From NCBI GenBank assembly GCA_036501625.1, contig DASXZY010000026.1, positions 9,914 to 73,913 on the forward strand: a stretch of DNA of 64,000 nucleotides, written 5' to 3'. The DNA comes from Palsa-1400 sp036501625. Lineage in GTDB: Bacteria; Verrucomicrobiota; Verrucomicrobiia; Limisphaerales; Palsa-1400. This document shows positions 1 to 9,298 of the stretch, piece after piece; within the stretch, counting starts at the first letter, position 1, and every line of letters starts with the position of its first letter. A program made the position numbers and the translations under genes. The notes under the pieces are model-generated. The model saw only the letters and a list, made by a program, of their open reading frames with translations, ran no database searches and had not been told where the DNA came from.

Positions 1-807
1 GTGTCCCGTTGGAACTCTCACGCCGCCAAAGGGCGAATAAATTCGGACTCCCTCGCGGCGGGTGCTTTCGCCGCCGAGGTGCCCGGCCACGCTCAACCAT
101 TGGCGCAAATCCGGCGTGACAAGGTAAATTTCAAACGGGATTCCTTCCGGCGCGAGTCCCGTCACCGTCGTAGTGAACGTAAATGGCGCCATGTATGCGC
201 CAGCCGATTGAATGCCGGCGAATTGGCCAGGGCCGTTGACGCCGGACATTTGCATGCCAGCCGGGCTGAACGCCGTCATGGCCGGCATGGAAACGGAGCC
301 ATTCCATTGCGCCAGGCTTTGGATAAGGGGCGTCTGCACCATCCACATCGAAGGATTAAGGCCGCCGTCCGTGTTGAAACTATCAAATAAGCCGGGCGGG
401 GGCGCGTAAACCGGCGCCGGGGCGGGACTGGGAGTGAAAGCGGGAGGCGGCCCTGGCTGCGAGGGCGGCGCTTGGGTGGGAGCTGGGGCGGGGGCCGCGG
501 CGTTGTTTTTCGTTTGCAATAAGGCGCTTAACACCGCCTGGGAAACTCCCTGGCTGCTGAGATAAATCATGTCATCGCCGCTCAAGGTATAGGATTTGCC
601 CGAGTTCTTGATGTAAGCGAGAACGACGTCATCGGTCATTTTGGCTTGGGCGAATTTCACGATTTCCTGCAAATCCGGGGACATATTGGCCGGGGCGGAT
701 TGCGCGCGGGCGGCGGGGCCCGACACCAAGGCACCCCAGGCGAGGACTGCGGCCAGGCAGGCGCCCAGGATGCATTGTTTGCCCTCAGAGATCCGATTCA
801 TTTTCAT
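1..807 (-). CDS. Secreted protein with Pro/Ala linker and lectin-like domain (3' end outside window)
   Basis: The frame is open from an ATG at 807 to the window edge, so the C-terminus is missing (269 codons seen). The N-terminus has a signal peptide (hydrophobic stretch LGACLAAVLAWGALVSG, ending near ARAQS), then a short helical region (about 40-95) and a proline/alanine linker (about 100-135). After the linker comes a segment starting FDSFNTDGGLNPSMW, which resembles the first strands of concanavalin A-like/LamG folds. The product should be exported. A second ATG lies in frame two codons downstream. Function is unknown; a carbohydrate- or surface-binding role is only an inference from the domain order. 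The gene is transcribed away from the small operator region at 949-976. Confidence 0.7.
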   Translation of the reverse strand, partial: MKMNRISEGKQCILGACLAAVLAWGALVSGPAARAQSAPANMSPDLQEIVKFAQAKMTDDVVLAYIKNSGKSYTLSGDDMIYLSSQGVSQAVLSALLQTKNNAAAPAPAPTQAPPSQPGPPPAFTPSPAPAPVYAPPPGLFDSFNTDGGLNPSMWMVQTPLIQSLAQWNGSVSMPAMTAFSPAGMQMSGVNGPGQFAGIQSAGAYMAPFTFTTTVTGLAPEGIPFEIYLVTPDLRQWLSVAGHLGGESTRREGVRIYSPFGGVRVPTGH

Positions 808-948
808 ATTTTCCTTCAATCAGCAAATTATAAAGGTCGTTAGGGTTCCAGCGGCTCATAAGCCTGCTCGAAGGCCAATACGATGCCGCAGCAAGAATCT
901 TGCATCAAGCCGCGATTCCAATCTTTGCGTGGGCTGCCGTAAATCCTA

Positions 949-976
949 TTGGTTAACGTCAATATGACGTTAAAAT
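949..976 (+). promoter_or_regulatory. Promoter with palindromic operator in its spacer
   Basis: A -35-like TTGGTT (949-954) and a -10-like TAAAAT (971-976) are 16 bp apart. A perfect inverted repeat with 9-bp arms, TTAACGTCA (953-961) and TGACGTTAA (965-973), separated by ATA, fills the spacer. A dimeric repressor bound here would block RNA polymerase. The predicted transcription start falls on or next to the ATG at 984. No regulator is known to bind it; the micro-ORF just downstream is the obvious candidate. Confidence 0.5.
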
Positions 977-983
977 GACTTGC

Positions 984-1115
984 ATGAAAACGCTGCCTAA
1001 AATGGAAATCAGCGAAGAGTTGGACGCGCAGATAGGCGAGGGCGCCGAGATTTCCAATTTACACCCTGCTCAAGATTTGCCATCTCGATTGGCCGGCATA
1101 CTTTCCTTGCCGTGA
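984..1115 (+). CDS. Micro-ORF, possible ribbon-helix-helix antitoxin-like protein (possibly degraded)
   Basis: This is a 43-codon frame from ATG 984 to TGA 1113-1115; an in-frame ATG also exists at 975. The N-terminus (LPKMEISEELDAQIGEGAE) looks like the beta-strand plus first helix of ribbon-helix-helix DNA-binding proteins. The C-terminal half (SNLHPAQDLPSRLAGILSLP) is shorter than in a full RHH domain, so the gene may be a truncated remnant. It sits 7 bp after the -10 box of an operator-bearing promoter. No Shine-Dalgarno sequence is visible, so translation would be leaderless. The fold assignment is an impression from sequence pattern only. Confidence 0.35.
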   Translation: MKTLPKMEISEELDAQIGEGAEISNLHPAQDLPSRLAGILSLP

Positions 1116-1146
1116 TTCCAATTGGCATCGTGACAGTTTGCCAACG

Positions 1147-2526
1147 TCAGCCCCCGCTCGATTCGCCGCCCAGTTTTTTCTTCAAATCGTCCTTCCATGC
1201 GGTGTTGAGGTCCTGAAGGGATTTGCTGGTTTCCTTGGTCCAGAAATCGGCGCTGTAATTGCCTTCGCGCATGGCGGCGTTGAGTCTGGGGACGAGGTCC
1301 TGGCCGAACTTCTCAGTAGCCCAATTGAGGAAATTGGCGGTGACGCGGTAGCTGCGGTTGTAGTTCGCGTTTTGCAGGCCGCGACGGCGGATTTCCGCGC
1401 CTTTGGTCTGCGGCTCGAATTTGTAAAAACGAAAGTAGTCCGCGAGTCCTTCCACAAAATAGCCCGGATTCTCGGCCGGATGCGGATTGTGACGGCGGGC
1501 GTAACCGTATTGCTGCACGACGTGGACGCATTCATGTACGACCGAGCCGATGGCCTGGCCGTTGATCTGGCTATGCACCCAGGGAATGTAAACGTTGATG
1601 CGCGTATTCTCGGTATCGGCCACGCCCCGGCCCGGGCGCAGCGTGACGGTGAATTTCGCGGGCGCTTCAAAACCTTCGCTGGGAAGATAGTCCACAATTT
1701 TCGGATACCACTCCAACAGCACCGGAGCGAGTTTGTTGGTCGTCCAATCGGCCAAATCCGGCGCGCGCGAAGCGTCGAAGACAATCTCGTATTTTCCGTC
1801 CGGCGTATGAACGTCGTACGGCTTGATTTCGGGGACGCTGGCGGACGGGCCGGCGTCGGCGCCGGCGTCTCCGGGGCCGAGCACATTGATTTCGCTGTAA
1901 AATGTATTTCCGAAGCCGTCATCGGTTTCCGCGGCCTTGCAGTCGAAAAGCAGATAGCGGTACTCGCCCACGTTGCTGGCGGAATCGCTGATGCTGACGC
2001 CGTATTGGCCGCCGGGGTCGCCGTCCTTCGGGCGGGTATCGACGGAGGCGATCAGGGTCCAACCGCAGGCGGCGGGGTCTTGGTCATGGGCGGGGGCGGG
2101 ATTGAAGTCGGGGGCCGAGCCAGTCGCTCCGTAAACCTTGTAAACCTGCGGAGCGCGCGTATTGGCATGCCAGGAATAGGTATTGATCTGGCGGATCGGC
2201 TTGGATTGGTTCAAGTCCAGCTTCAACCTGCCGCCCGGAGTGCCGGCGTTGAAGAAAAAGTTTTCCGCCGGGTCGTCCTCTTCCCCGGGCAAGTGGCCGT
2301 CGTTGAGTTTTTCCAGGCCGCCTCCGGCGTCGTCCACCTCGCCAGCCACGATTGTGAATTTTCCGGCCGTTCCGTTTTTGGCCGGGCGGGGCACGCCCTT
2401 AAATTTGAAGTCCGCGCTTGCATCACCGCTTTCGTTGTGGGCCGTGTGGACGGTGATTTCGCAGCGAGCGTTCGTCGCGAGGGCGGCCATCGCCGCGAGG
2501 ACGCCGCAAAAGAGGGCATTTTTCAT
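1147..2526 (-). CDS. Exported basic secretory protein-type metallopeptidase with discoidin-like N-terminal domain
   Basis: The protein has 459 aa and a signal peptide (MKNALFCGVLAAMAALATNARC). Residues about 40-220 look like an F5/8 type C/discoidin-like module (LKLDLNQSKPIRQINTYSWH). The C-terminal half matches the plant basic secretory protein (PF04450-type) family. It has the zinc-binding HECVHVV (an HExxH motif, near residue 330) followed by NPGYFVEGLADYFRF, which carries a Glu typical of the gluzincin-like second half of the site. The likely role is an extracellular zinc peptidase held on a carbohydrate or surface by the N-terminal module. The gene stands alone on the minus strand, divergent from gltB. 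Confidence 0.8.
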   Translation of the reverse strand: MKNALFCGVLAAMAALATNARCEITVHTAHNESGDASADFKFKGVPRPAKNGTAGKFTIVAGEVDDAGGGLEKLNDGHLPGEEDDPAENFFFNAGTPGGRLKLDLNQSKPIRQINTYSWHANTRAPQVYKVYGATGSAPDFNPAPAHDQDPAACGWTLIASVDTRPKDGDPGGQYGVSISDSASNVGEYRYLLFDCKAAETDDGFGNTFYSEINVLGPGDAGADAGPSASVPEIKPYDVHTPDGKYEIVFDASRAPDLADWTTNKLAPVLLEWYPKIVDYLPSEGFEAPAKFTVTLRPGRGVADTENTRINVYIPWVHSQINGQAIGSVVHECVHVVQQYGYARRHNPHPAENPGYFVEGLADYFRFYKFEPQTKGAEIRRRGLQNANYNRSYRVTANFLNWATEKFGQDLVPRLNAAMREGNYSADFWTKETSKSLQDLNTAWKDDLKKKLGGESSGG

Positions 2527-2620
2527 AGATTTTTAAATATTTTACAATTCCGCTATTGCACTGGCGCCGCGTTATGGCAAAAATAGCGAAATTTTATATA
2601 GAAAAGATACTGCGAGCCTG

Positions 2621-5600
2621 ATGAGAGAGACAAGAATAAACACAACCACCAGTCCAAACGGGTGGCCGGTTAAGCAAGGTTTGTATGATCCGCAGTTCGA
2701 GCATGATTCCTGCGGAGTGGGCTTCGTCGTCAATATTAAAGGAAAGAAATCCCACAAGATCATCCAGGACGCCCTGACGATCCTGGTTAACTTGAACCAT
2801 CGCGGCGCGTGCGGTTGCGAGGCGAACACCGGCGACGGAGCAGGCATCCTCATGCAGATGCCCCACGGATTCTTCAAGGAAGTGTCGCGCAAGGAAAAGA
2901 TCAAGCTGCCGCCGCTGGGCGATTACGGGGTGGCGATGGTCTATTTGCCGCGCGATCCCAATGAGCGCCGGACGTGCGAAACGATGTTCGAGAACATCGT
3001 GGTCGAGGAAGGGCAGAAGTTTTTGGGCTGGCGCATTGTGCCGACCGATAATTCCACGCTTGGCGCGACGGCGCAGGAGAGCGAGCCGTTCATGCAACAG
3101 GCTTTCATCCGGCGCGACGCGAAGCTGGCCGATGACATGGCCTTCGAGCGCAAACTTTACGTCATTCGCAAGCGGGCCGAGCGGGCCATCCGGTATGGGG
3201 GTATCAAAGGCGGGCATTGGTTTTACATTTCCAGCCTCTCCTGCCGCACGCTGGTTTACAAAGGGATGCTGCTGACTGAGCAGATGGAGGCGTATTATCC
3301 CGACTTGAAGAATCCCGCGATGGAAAGCGCGCTGGCCCTGGTGCATTCGCGCTTCAGCACTAATACGTTTCCCAGTTGGGACCGCGCCCACCCTTATCGG
3401 TACATCGCCCACAATGGCGAGATCAATACGCTGCGCGGCAACGTCAATTGGATGCACGCCCGCCAGGCCATGTGCCAAAGCGATCTTTTCGGCGACGATT
3501 TCAAGAAACTCCTGCCGGTCATCAACACCGACGGCAGCGATTCGGGCATGTTCGACAATTGCCTCGAGTTGCTGGTGCTGGCAGGGCGCTCCCTGCCGCA
3601 CGCGATCATGATGATGATCCCTGAGCCATGGACCAACCACGCCACAATGAGCGACGAGAAGAAGGCGTTCTACGAATACCATAGCTGCCTGATGGAACCT
3701 TGGGACGGCCCGGCTTCCATCGCCTTCACCGATGGCAAGAAAATCGGCGCCGTGCTGGACCGCAATGGTCTGCGGCCTTCCCGTTATTATATTACGACGG
3801 ATGACATGGTCATCATGGCGTCGGAGGTCGGCGTGCTGGATGTGCCGGCGGCGCGGATTAAGCAAAAGGGACGCCTCCAACCGGGACGGATGTTCCTGGT
3901 CGATACGGAGGAAGGGCGGATCGTGGCGGACGAGGAGATCAAGCAAAAGATCGCCACCGAGCAGCCCTACCGCCAATGGCTGAACGACCATTTGCTGGAT
4001 TTGAGCAGCGTCGGCGAATTCCCGCACGGGACGGAGCTTTCGCACAACACCGTGTTGCAGCGGCAGCGAGCCTTCGGCTATACCTTTGAGGATTTGCGCA
4101 TCGTCATGGCTCCGATGGCGCGCGATGGCGTTGAGGCTCTTGGCTCGATGGGATGCGATACGCCCCTCGCGGTCATGTCCAACAAGCCGCAACTGCTTTA
4201 CAATTATTTCAAGCAACTGTTCGCACAGGTGACCAACCCGCCCATTGATTGCATCCGCGAGGAATTGGTCACGTCCGCTGTCACGACCATCGGGTCCGAG
4301 CGCAATTTGCTCAAGCCCAAGCCGATGAGTTGCAACCTCATCAAGCTGCACTCGCCGATATTGACCAACGAGCAATTCGCCAAGCTCAAATACATCAGGC
4401 AGGCCGGCTTCAAATCAGTCACGCTGCCGATTCTCTTCAAAGCGGCCGACGGCCAGGCGGGCCTGGCTAAGGCGATGGACGATTTGTGCGCGCGGGCTTC
4501 CAGCGCGGTCGAGGCGGGGGCGAACATTCTGATATTGTCGGATCGCGGCGTGGATGTGGAATTGGCGGCCATGCCGGCTTTGCTGGCGGTCGCGGGCGTG
4601 CATCACCACCTTATTCGCGAAGGCACCCGCACGCGGGTCGGCTTGGTGTTGGAATCGGGCGAGCCGCGTGAGGTCCATCATTTCTCCCTTCTGATCGGAT
4701 ACGGCGCGGGAGCGATCAATCCTTACGTCGCTTTTGAAACGCTCGATGACATGATCCGGCAGGGTTTGCTGGTCAACATCAAGCATAAAGACGCCTGCAA
4801 GAATTACGTCAAGGCGGCCATCAAAGGCGTTGTCAAAGTGATTTCCAAGATGGGCATCTCGACCATCCAAAGCTACCGCGGCGCGCAGATTTTCGAGGCC
4901 ATCGGGCTGCACCCTTCGATTGTGGAAAAATACTTCACCGGCACCGCTTCGCGCGTCGGAGGCATCGGGCTGGATGTCATCGCGAGCGAAGTGCAGATGC
5001 GCCACAGCGCGGCGTTTCCCGACCGCGAGGTCAACGGCCGCGTTTTGGGAGTCGGCGGCGTTTATCAATGGCGGGCCGATGGCGAAGACCATCTTTTCAA
5101 TCCGCAGACGGTGCATAAGCTGCAATCCGCCTGCCGCAACGCGGATTACAAGGCGTTCAAGGATTATTCGCAGGCCGTCAATGAGCAGTCGAAAAAATCC
5201 TGCACGTTGCGCGGGTTGCTCGAATTGAAAACCGGCAGCCAGCCTCCCGTGCCCATCGAGGAAGTCGAGCCGCTGGAAGCCATTCTCATGCGCTTCAAAT
5301 CCGGCGCGATGTCCTACGGCTCCATCAGCAAGGAGGCGCACGAAGCGCTGGCCGTGGCCATGAACCGCATTGGCGGCAAGAGCAACACCGGCGAGGGCGG
5401 CGAAGACCCGGCCCGCTACCAGCTTGAACCCAACGGCGATTCCAAAAACAGCGCCATCAAACAGGTCGCTTCGGCGCGCTTCGGCGTGACGAGCCTGTAC
5501 CTGGTCAAGGCGCGCGAATTGCAAATCAAAATGGCCCAGGGCGCCAAGCCCGGCGAAGGCGGCCAATTGCCGGGGCTGAAGGTGTATCCGTGGATTGCCA

Positions 5601-7249
5601 AAGTGCGCCATGCCACTCCGGGCGTCGGATTGATTTCGCCTCCGCCGCATCACGACATTTATTCAATTGAAGACCTGGCGGAATTGATTCACGACTTGAA
5701 AAACGCCAACCATCACGCGCGCATCAGCGTCAAGTTGGTGGCCGAGGTTGGCGTAGGCACGATCGCGGCGGGCGTGGCCAAAGCGCACGCGGACGTGGTG
5801 CTTATCAGCGGGCATGACGGCGGCACGGGCGCCTCGCCGCAAACGAGCATCAAACACGCGGGCATCCCGTGGGAATTGGGCCTGGCCGAGACTCACCAAA
5901 CGCTCGTCCTTAATAATTTGCGCAGCCGCATCACGGTGGAGACTGACGGCCAGTTGAAAACGGGGCGCGACGTCGTGGTGGCGGCCCTGCTCGGGGCGGA
6001 GGAATTTGGGTTCGCGACCGCGCCGCTGGTTTCGCTGGGGTGCATCATGATGCGTGTTTGTCATCTTGACACATGCCCGGTGGGAGTGGCCACGCAGAAC
6101 CCGGCGTTGCGCCAGAACTTCAAGGGCGACCCGGCCCACGCGGTCAATTTCATGCGCTTTATCGGGCAGGAGATGCGCGAGTTGATGGCGCAATTGGGAT
6201 TCCGCACGGTCAACGAGATGATCGGCCGCACCGACTTGCTCGAAGCCCGGGAAGCCATCGAGCATTGGAAAGCGCGCGGGCTGGATTTCAATAATATTCT
6301 TTACCAGCCCAAGGCGCCCGAGGAATTCGGCCGCTATTGCCAGATCGCGCAGGACCACGGGCTGGAAAAGGCGCTGGACAACACGGCCCTGCTCAAAATT
6401 TGCGAGCCGGCCCTGGAGCGGCGGGAAAAAGTGGAGGCCTCGCTCGAAATTAGGAATGTCAACCGCGTGGTGGGCACGATTGTGGGCAGCGAAATCACCC
6501 GGCGTTACGGCGCCCAGGGATTGCCCGAGGACACGGTCAAGGTTCATTTCAAAGGCTCGGCCGGCCAGAGCTTCGGCGCGTTTATGCCGCCGGGGCTGAC
6601 GTGGATATTGGAAGGCGACGCCAATGATTACCTCGGCAAGGGACTTTCCGGCGGGAAAATAATTCTTTACCCGCCCGAAGGCTCGAATTTTGTGGCGGAG
6701 GAAAACATCATTACCGGCAATGTGGCCCTTTACGGCGCGACCGGCGGCGAGGCCTACATTCGCGGCATGGCGGGCGAGCGTTTTTGCGTGCGCAATAGCG
6801 GCGTCTCGGCCGTGGTGGAATCGGTAGGCGACCACGGATGCGAATACATGACCGGCGGCCGGGTGGTCGTGCTGGGACAAACGGGCCGCAACTTCGCGGC
6901 GGGGATGTCCGGTGGAGTGGCGTGCGTGCTGGATGAATCGGGAAATTTCAGCCAGAATTGCAATCAGGATATGGTGTTGCTGGAGCGGCTGGAAGACCCG
7001 GCCGAGATCGAGGAAATCCGCCTGATGATTGACCGGCACGCCAAACACACCCGCAGCCAGCGCGCTTTCAAAATCCTGGCCTTATGGGAGGAGATGGTTC
7101 CCAAATTTGTCAAAGTCATGCCCAAAGATTACAAACGAATGCTCGAATGCATTCGGCGGGTCGAGAAAACCGGCCTCAACGGCGACGAAGCCGTCATGGC
7201 CGCGTTTGAAGAAAATGCCAAAGACGTTGCGCGCGTCGGCGGCGGTTAA
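2621..7249 (+). CDS. gltB: Glutamate synthase (NADPH) large subunit
   Basis: The protein has 1542 aa, normal for GltB. It transfers the amide of glutamine to 2-oxoglutarate, giving two glutamates. The class II amidotransferase nucleophile is Cys31 (EHDSCGVGF), so about 30 residues are a pro-sequence removed on maturation. Next come the central domain, the FMN/synthase domain (GGEDPARY; SGHDGGTGASPQTS) and the 3Fe-4S cysteines Cys1141, Cys1147 and Cys1152 (CIMMRVCHLDTC). A glycine-rich beta-helical GXGXG domain lies at the C-terminus (about 1270-1480). gltD follows after 27 bp, so the two form an operon. The ATG at 2621 is the only ATG before the nucleophile Cys. Confidence 0.97.
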   Translation: MRETRINTTTSPNGWPVKQGLYDPQFEHDSCGVGFVVNIKGKKSHKIIQDALTILVNLNHRGACGCEANTGDGAGILMQMPHGFFKEVSRKEKIKLPPLGDYGVAMVYLPRDPNERRTCETMFENIVVEEGQKFLGWRIVPTDNSTLGATAQESEPFMQQAFIRRDAKLADDMAFERKLYVIRKRAERAIRYGGIKGGHWFYISSLSCRTLVYKGMLLTEQMEAYYPDLKNPAMESALALVHSRFSTNTFPSWDRAHPYRYIAHNGEINTLRGNVNWMHARQAMCQSDLFGDDFKKLLPVINTDGSDSGMFDNCLELLVLAGRSLPHAIMMMIPEPWTNHATMSDEKKAFYEYHSCLMEPWDGPASIAFTDGKKIGAVLDRNGLRPSRYYITTDDMVIMASEVGVLDVPAARIKQKGRLQPGRMFLVDTEEGRIVADEEIKQKIATEQPYRQWLNDHLLDLSSVGEFPHGTELSHNTVLQRQRAFGYTFEDLRIVMAPMARDGVEALGSMGCDTPLAVMSNKPQLLYNYFKQLFAQVTNPPIDCIREELVTSAVTTIGSERNLLKPKPMSCNLIKLHSPILTNEQFAKLKYIRQAGFKSVTLPILFKAADGQAGLAKAMDDLCARASSAVEAGANILILSDRGVDVELAAMPALLAVAGVHHHLIREGTRTRVGLVLESGEPREVHHFSLLIGYGAGAINPYVAFETLDDMIRQGLLVNIKHKDACKNYVKAAIKGVVKVISKMGISTIQSYRGAQIFEAIGLHPSIVEKYFTGTASRVGGIGLDVIASEVQMRHSAAFPDREVNGRVLGVGGVYQWRADGEDHLFNPQTVHKLQSACRNADYKAFKDYSQAVNEQSKKSCTLRGLLELKTGSQPPVPIEEVEPLEAILMRFKSGAMSYGSISKEAHEALAVAMNRIGGKSNTGEGGEDPARYQLEPNGDSKNSAIKQVASARFGVTSLYLVKARELQIKMAQGAKPGEGGQLPGLKVYPWIAKVRHATPGVGLISPPPHHDIYSIEDLAELIHDLKNANHHARISVKLVAEVGVGTIAAGVAKAHADVVLISGHDGGTGASPQTSIKHAGIPWELGLAETHQTLVLNNLRSRITVETDGQLKTGRDVVVAALLGAEEFGFATAPLVSLGCIMMRVCHLDTCPVGVATQNPALRQNFKGDPAHAVNFMRFIGQEMRELMAQLGFRTVNEMIGRTDLLEAREAIEHWKARGLDFNNILYQPKAPEEFGRYCQIAQDHGLEKALDNTALLKICEPALERREKVEASLEIRNVNRVVGTIVGSEITRRYGAQGLPEDTVKVHFKGSAGQSFGAFMPPGLTWILEGDANDYLGKGLSGGKIILYPPEGSNFVAEENIITGNVALYGATGGEAYIRGMAGERFCVRNSGVSAVVESVGDHGCEYMTGGRVVVLGQTGRNFAAGMSGGVACVLDESGNFSQNCNQDMVLLERLEDPAEIEEIRLMIDRHAKHTRSQRAFKILALWEEMVPKFVKVMPKDYKRMLECIRRVEKTGLNGDEAVMAAFEENAKDVARVGGG

Positions 7250-7276
7250 TCAGCGCATCAGCCAGAATTAGAACCC

Positions 7277-8758
7277 ATGGGAAAACCTAAAGGTTTCATA
7301 GAGTATTTGCGTGAGTTGCCCCTGGACCGTCCGGCCTTGGAGCGCATTCGCGATTGGAATGAATTCCACCTTCACCTGGACGAGAAAGCGCTGCGCGAGC
7401 AGGGGGCGCGCTGCATGGATTGCGGGGTGCCTTTCTGCCACACCGGCAGCCTCATCAATGGCATGGCCGCCGGCTGCCCCATTCACAATCTAATTCCCGA
7501 ATGGAATGATTTGATTTATCGCGGCCTGTGGCATGAGGCGCTCGAACGGCTCCATAAGACCAATAATTTCCCCGATTTCACCGGCCGCGTTTGCCCCGCT
7601 CCGTGCGAAGGCTCCTGCGTGCTGGGACTGATCTCGCCTGCCGTGACCATCAAGAATATTGAATGCGCCATCGCGGACCGCGGATGGGATGAAAAGTGGA
7701 TCAAGCCCGCGCCGCCGCCATTCCGCACCGGAAAAAAGGTGGCGGTGATTGGCTCTGGCCCCGCTGGGCTTTGCGCGGCCGCGCAGCTCAACCATGCCGG
7801 CCACTTGGCCACTGTTTTCGAGCGCGCGGACCGCATTGGCGGCCTGCTCATGTACGGCATTCCCAACATGAAACTGGACAAAGCCCTCGTGCAGCGCCGC
7901 ATCGATCAGATGTGCGCCGAGGGCGTCACGTTTGTCACCAATACGGAAGTCGGCAAAGATTTTCCTTCCCGCAACTTGCTGCGCGAGTTTGATGCCGTCA
8001 TTCTTTGCACCGGCGCAACCAAGCCCCGCGATCTGCCCGTCGAAGGACGGCATCTCAAAGGCATCCACTTCGCGATGGAGTTCCTCCATGCCAATACCAA
8101 GAGCCTGCTGGACGAAAAGAAAAACGGCGCGTTCATCTCGGCTGAAGGCAAGGACGTGATGGTCATTGGCGGCGGCGACACCGGCACTGACTGCGTCGGC
8201 ACCGCCATGCGGCATGGGTGCAAAAGCTTGGCCCAATTGGAAATTCTGCCCCGCCCGCCGGCGGCCCGGGCCAAGGATAATCCGTGGCCGGAATGGCCGA
8301 AGGTTTACAAGATGGACTACGGCCAGGAAGAAGCGGCGGCCAAATTCGGCGGCGACCCGCGCGCCTATCTGGTGACCGCCAAAAAATTTGTGGGGGATGA
8401 ATCCGGCCACGTGAAGGAAGTCCATACCGTTCAAATTGAATGGAAGCGGAATGAAAAGGGGCAATTCACGGCGGCGGAAGTGCCAGGCAGCGAGCAAGTG
8501 CGGCCCGTGCAATTGGCGTTGCTGGCCCTGGGATTCGTCGGCCCCGAACAGGCCCTTCTTGAACAGCTTGGATTGGAACGGGACGCCCGCACCAATATCA
8601 AAGCCGAGCACGAAAAGTATGCCACTAGCATCCGGGGCATTTTCGCCGCCGGCGACGCCCGCCGCGGCCAGAGCCTGGTCGTCTGGGCGTTTAATGAAGG
8701 CCGCGGCGCCGCCCGCGAGTGCGACCGCTACCTGATGGGTTCAACCCATTTGCCCTAA
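7277..8758 (+). CDS. gltD: Glutamate synthase (NADPH) small subunit
   Basis: The protein has 493 aa, the usual length. It carries electrons from NAD(P)H through FAD and two 4Fe-4S clusters to GltB. The N-terminal cysteine clusters are visible (CMDCGVPFCHTG, GCPIHN, CPAPCEGSC). The FAD-binding VIGSGPAGLCAA lies near residue 155, and the NAD(P)H-binding VIGGGDTGTDC near residue 297. The C-terminal FAAGDARRGQSLVVWA closes the FAD site. The gene begins 27 bp after gltB and is convergent with the minus-strand gene ending at 8766. Confidence 0.97.
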   Translation: MGKPKGFIEYLRELPLDRPALERIRDWNEFHLHLDEKALREQGARCMDCGVPFCHTGSLINGMAAGCPIHNLIPEWNDLIYRGLWHEALERLHKTNNFPDFTGRVCPAPCEGSCVLGLISPAVTIKNIECAIADRGWDEKWIKPAPPPFRTGKKVAVIGSGPAGLCAAAQLNHAGHLATVFERADRIGGLLMYGIPNMKLDKALVQRRIDQMCAEGVTFVTNTEVGKDFPSRNLLREFDAVILCTGATKPRDLPVEGRHLKGIHFAMEFLHANTKSLLDEKKNGAFISAEGKDVMVIGGGDTGTDCVGTAMRHGCKSLAQLEILPRPPAARAKDNPWPEWPKVYKMDYGQEEAAAKFGGDPRAYLVTAKKFVGDESGHVKEVHTVQIEWKRNEKGQFTAAEVPGSEQVRPVQLALLALGFVGPEQALLEQLGLERDARTNIKAEHEKYATSIRGIFAAGDARRGQSLVVWAFNEGRGAARECDRYLMGSTHLP

Positions 8759-8765
8759 AGAAACG

Positions 8766-9137
8766 TCACGAGCCGGCCCGCGGCAGCCTGGCCAAATCCG
8801 GTTCCACAAATTCGCGCCTGGCGCGCGCGGACATGAATAGCTCGGCTGAGTAAAACAGGCGGTCCGCTGCCGCGCGCGGACCATATTCCCGCATGGTCAT
8901 CTCGATGACGCGAAGCCAAAACATGGCCAGCGTTTCATGGCAGCCGCCGGCTGGCCCTTTCGGCACATGGCGGGCCGCGTTGTAAGCGCGAATCCCGTCA
9001 CGCAATTTTTGGCTGGCAGCTTCAAAGCCGTGCCGCGTCAAATAAATGCAGGCCAATTTGACGGGCGCGCGATGATGCCATTGATCGAATGGAAAAGCGC
9101 GGGATTCGAATTGCTGGACAAACTCGCCGCCGTTCAT
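8766..9137 (-). CDS. Conserved small protein of unknown function
   Basis: The gene encodes 123 aa from the ATG at 9137. A longer frame opens at a TTG at 9179, but that extension reads through the terminator hairpin and is unlikely. The sequence FPFDQWHHRAPVKLACIYL, followed by a conserved HETLAMFWLRVIE segment, matches a widespread family of roughly 120-150 aa cytoplasmic proteins without assigned function. It looks all-helical with two histidines after the Asp-Gln-Trp. There is no signal peptide. A G-rich run touches the start codon, too close for a standard ribosome site. The gene lies downstream of the rnc terminator. Confidence 0.7.
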   Translation of the reverse strand: MNGGEFVQQFESRAFPFDQWHHRAPVKLACIYLTRHGFEAASQKLRDGIRAYNAARHVPKGPAGGCHETLAMFWLRVIEMTMREYGPRAAADRLFYSAELFMSARARREFVEPDLARLPRAGS

Positions 9138-9149
9138 TCCCCCCGTGGC

Positions 9150-9195
9150 GTAAAAGAAAGACCCGCCCGATGCAACCAATCACCGGACGGGTCTT
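9150..9195 (-). terminator. Rho-independent terminator after rnc
   Basis: On the minus strand the arms AAGACCCG and CGGGTCTT (9188-9195 and 9158-9165) pair perfectly. After one mismatch, three more pairs enclose a 14-nt loop. The stem is followed by TCTTTCTTTT. It lies about 100 bp after the rnc stop and only 13 bp before the ATG of the next gene. It therefore either ends the rnc transcript or acts as an attenuator in front of the small gene. Confidence 0.65.
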
Positions 9196-9298
9196 ATATC
9201 CCCCCAAACAACGTAAAAAGAATACACCACCGTTTAATTTTGTGAATCAGGCGCAGTCCCCGCCGTGTCATAGGTGGAAGTACCCAAAATGATCAGGC

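Noticed and set aside
1138..2586. Long plus-strand open frame antisense to the metallopeptidase
   Set aside because: It covers a gene with signal peptide and HExxH motif on the other strand; its own translation has no domain pattern. GC-rich codon third positions cause such shadows.
2594..4375. 593-codon minus-strand frame inside gltB
   Set aside because: It lies antisense within the unmistakable glutamate synthase and has no family features.
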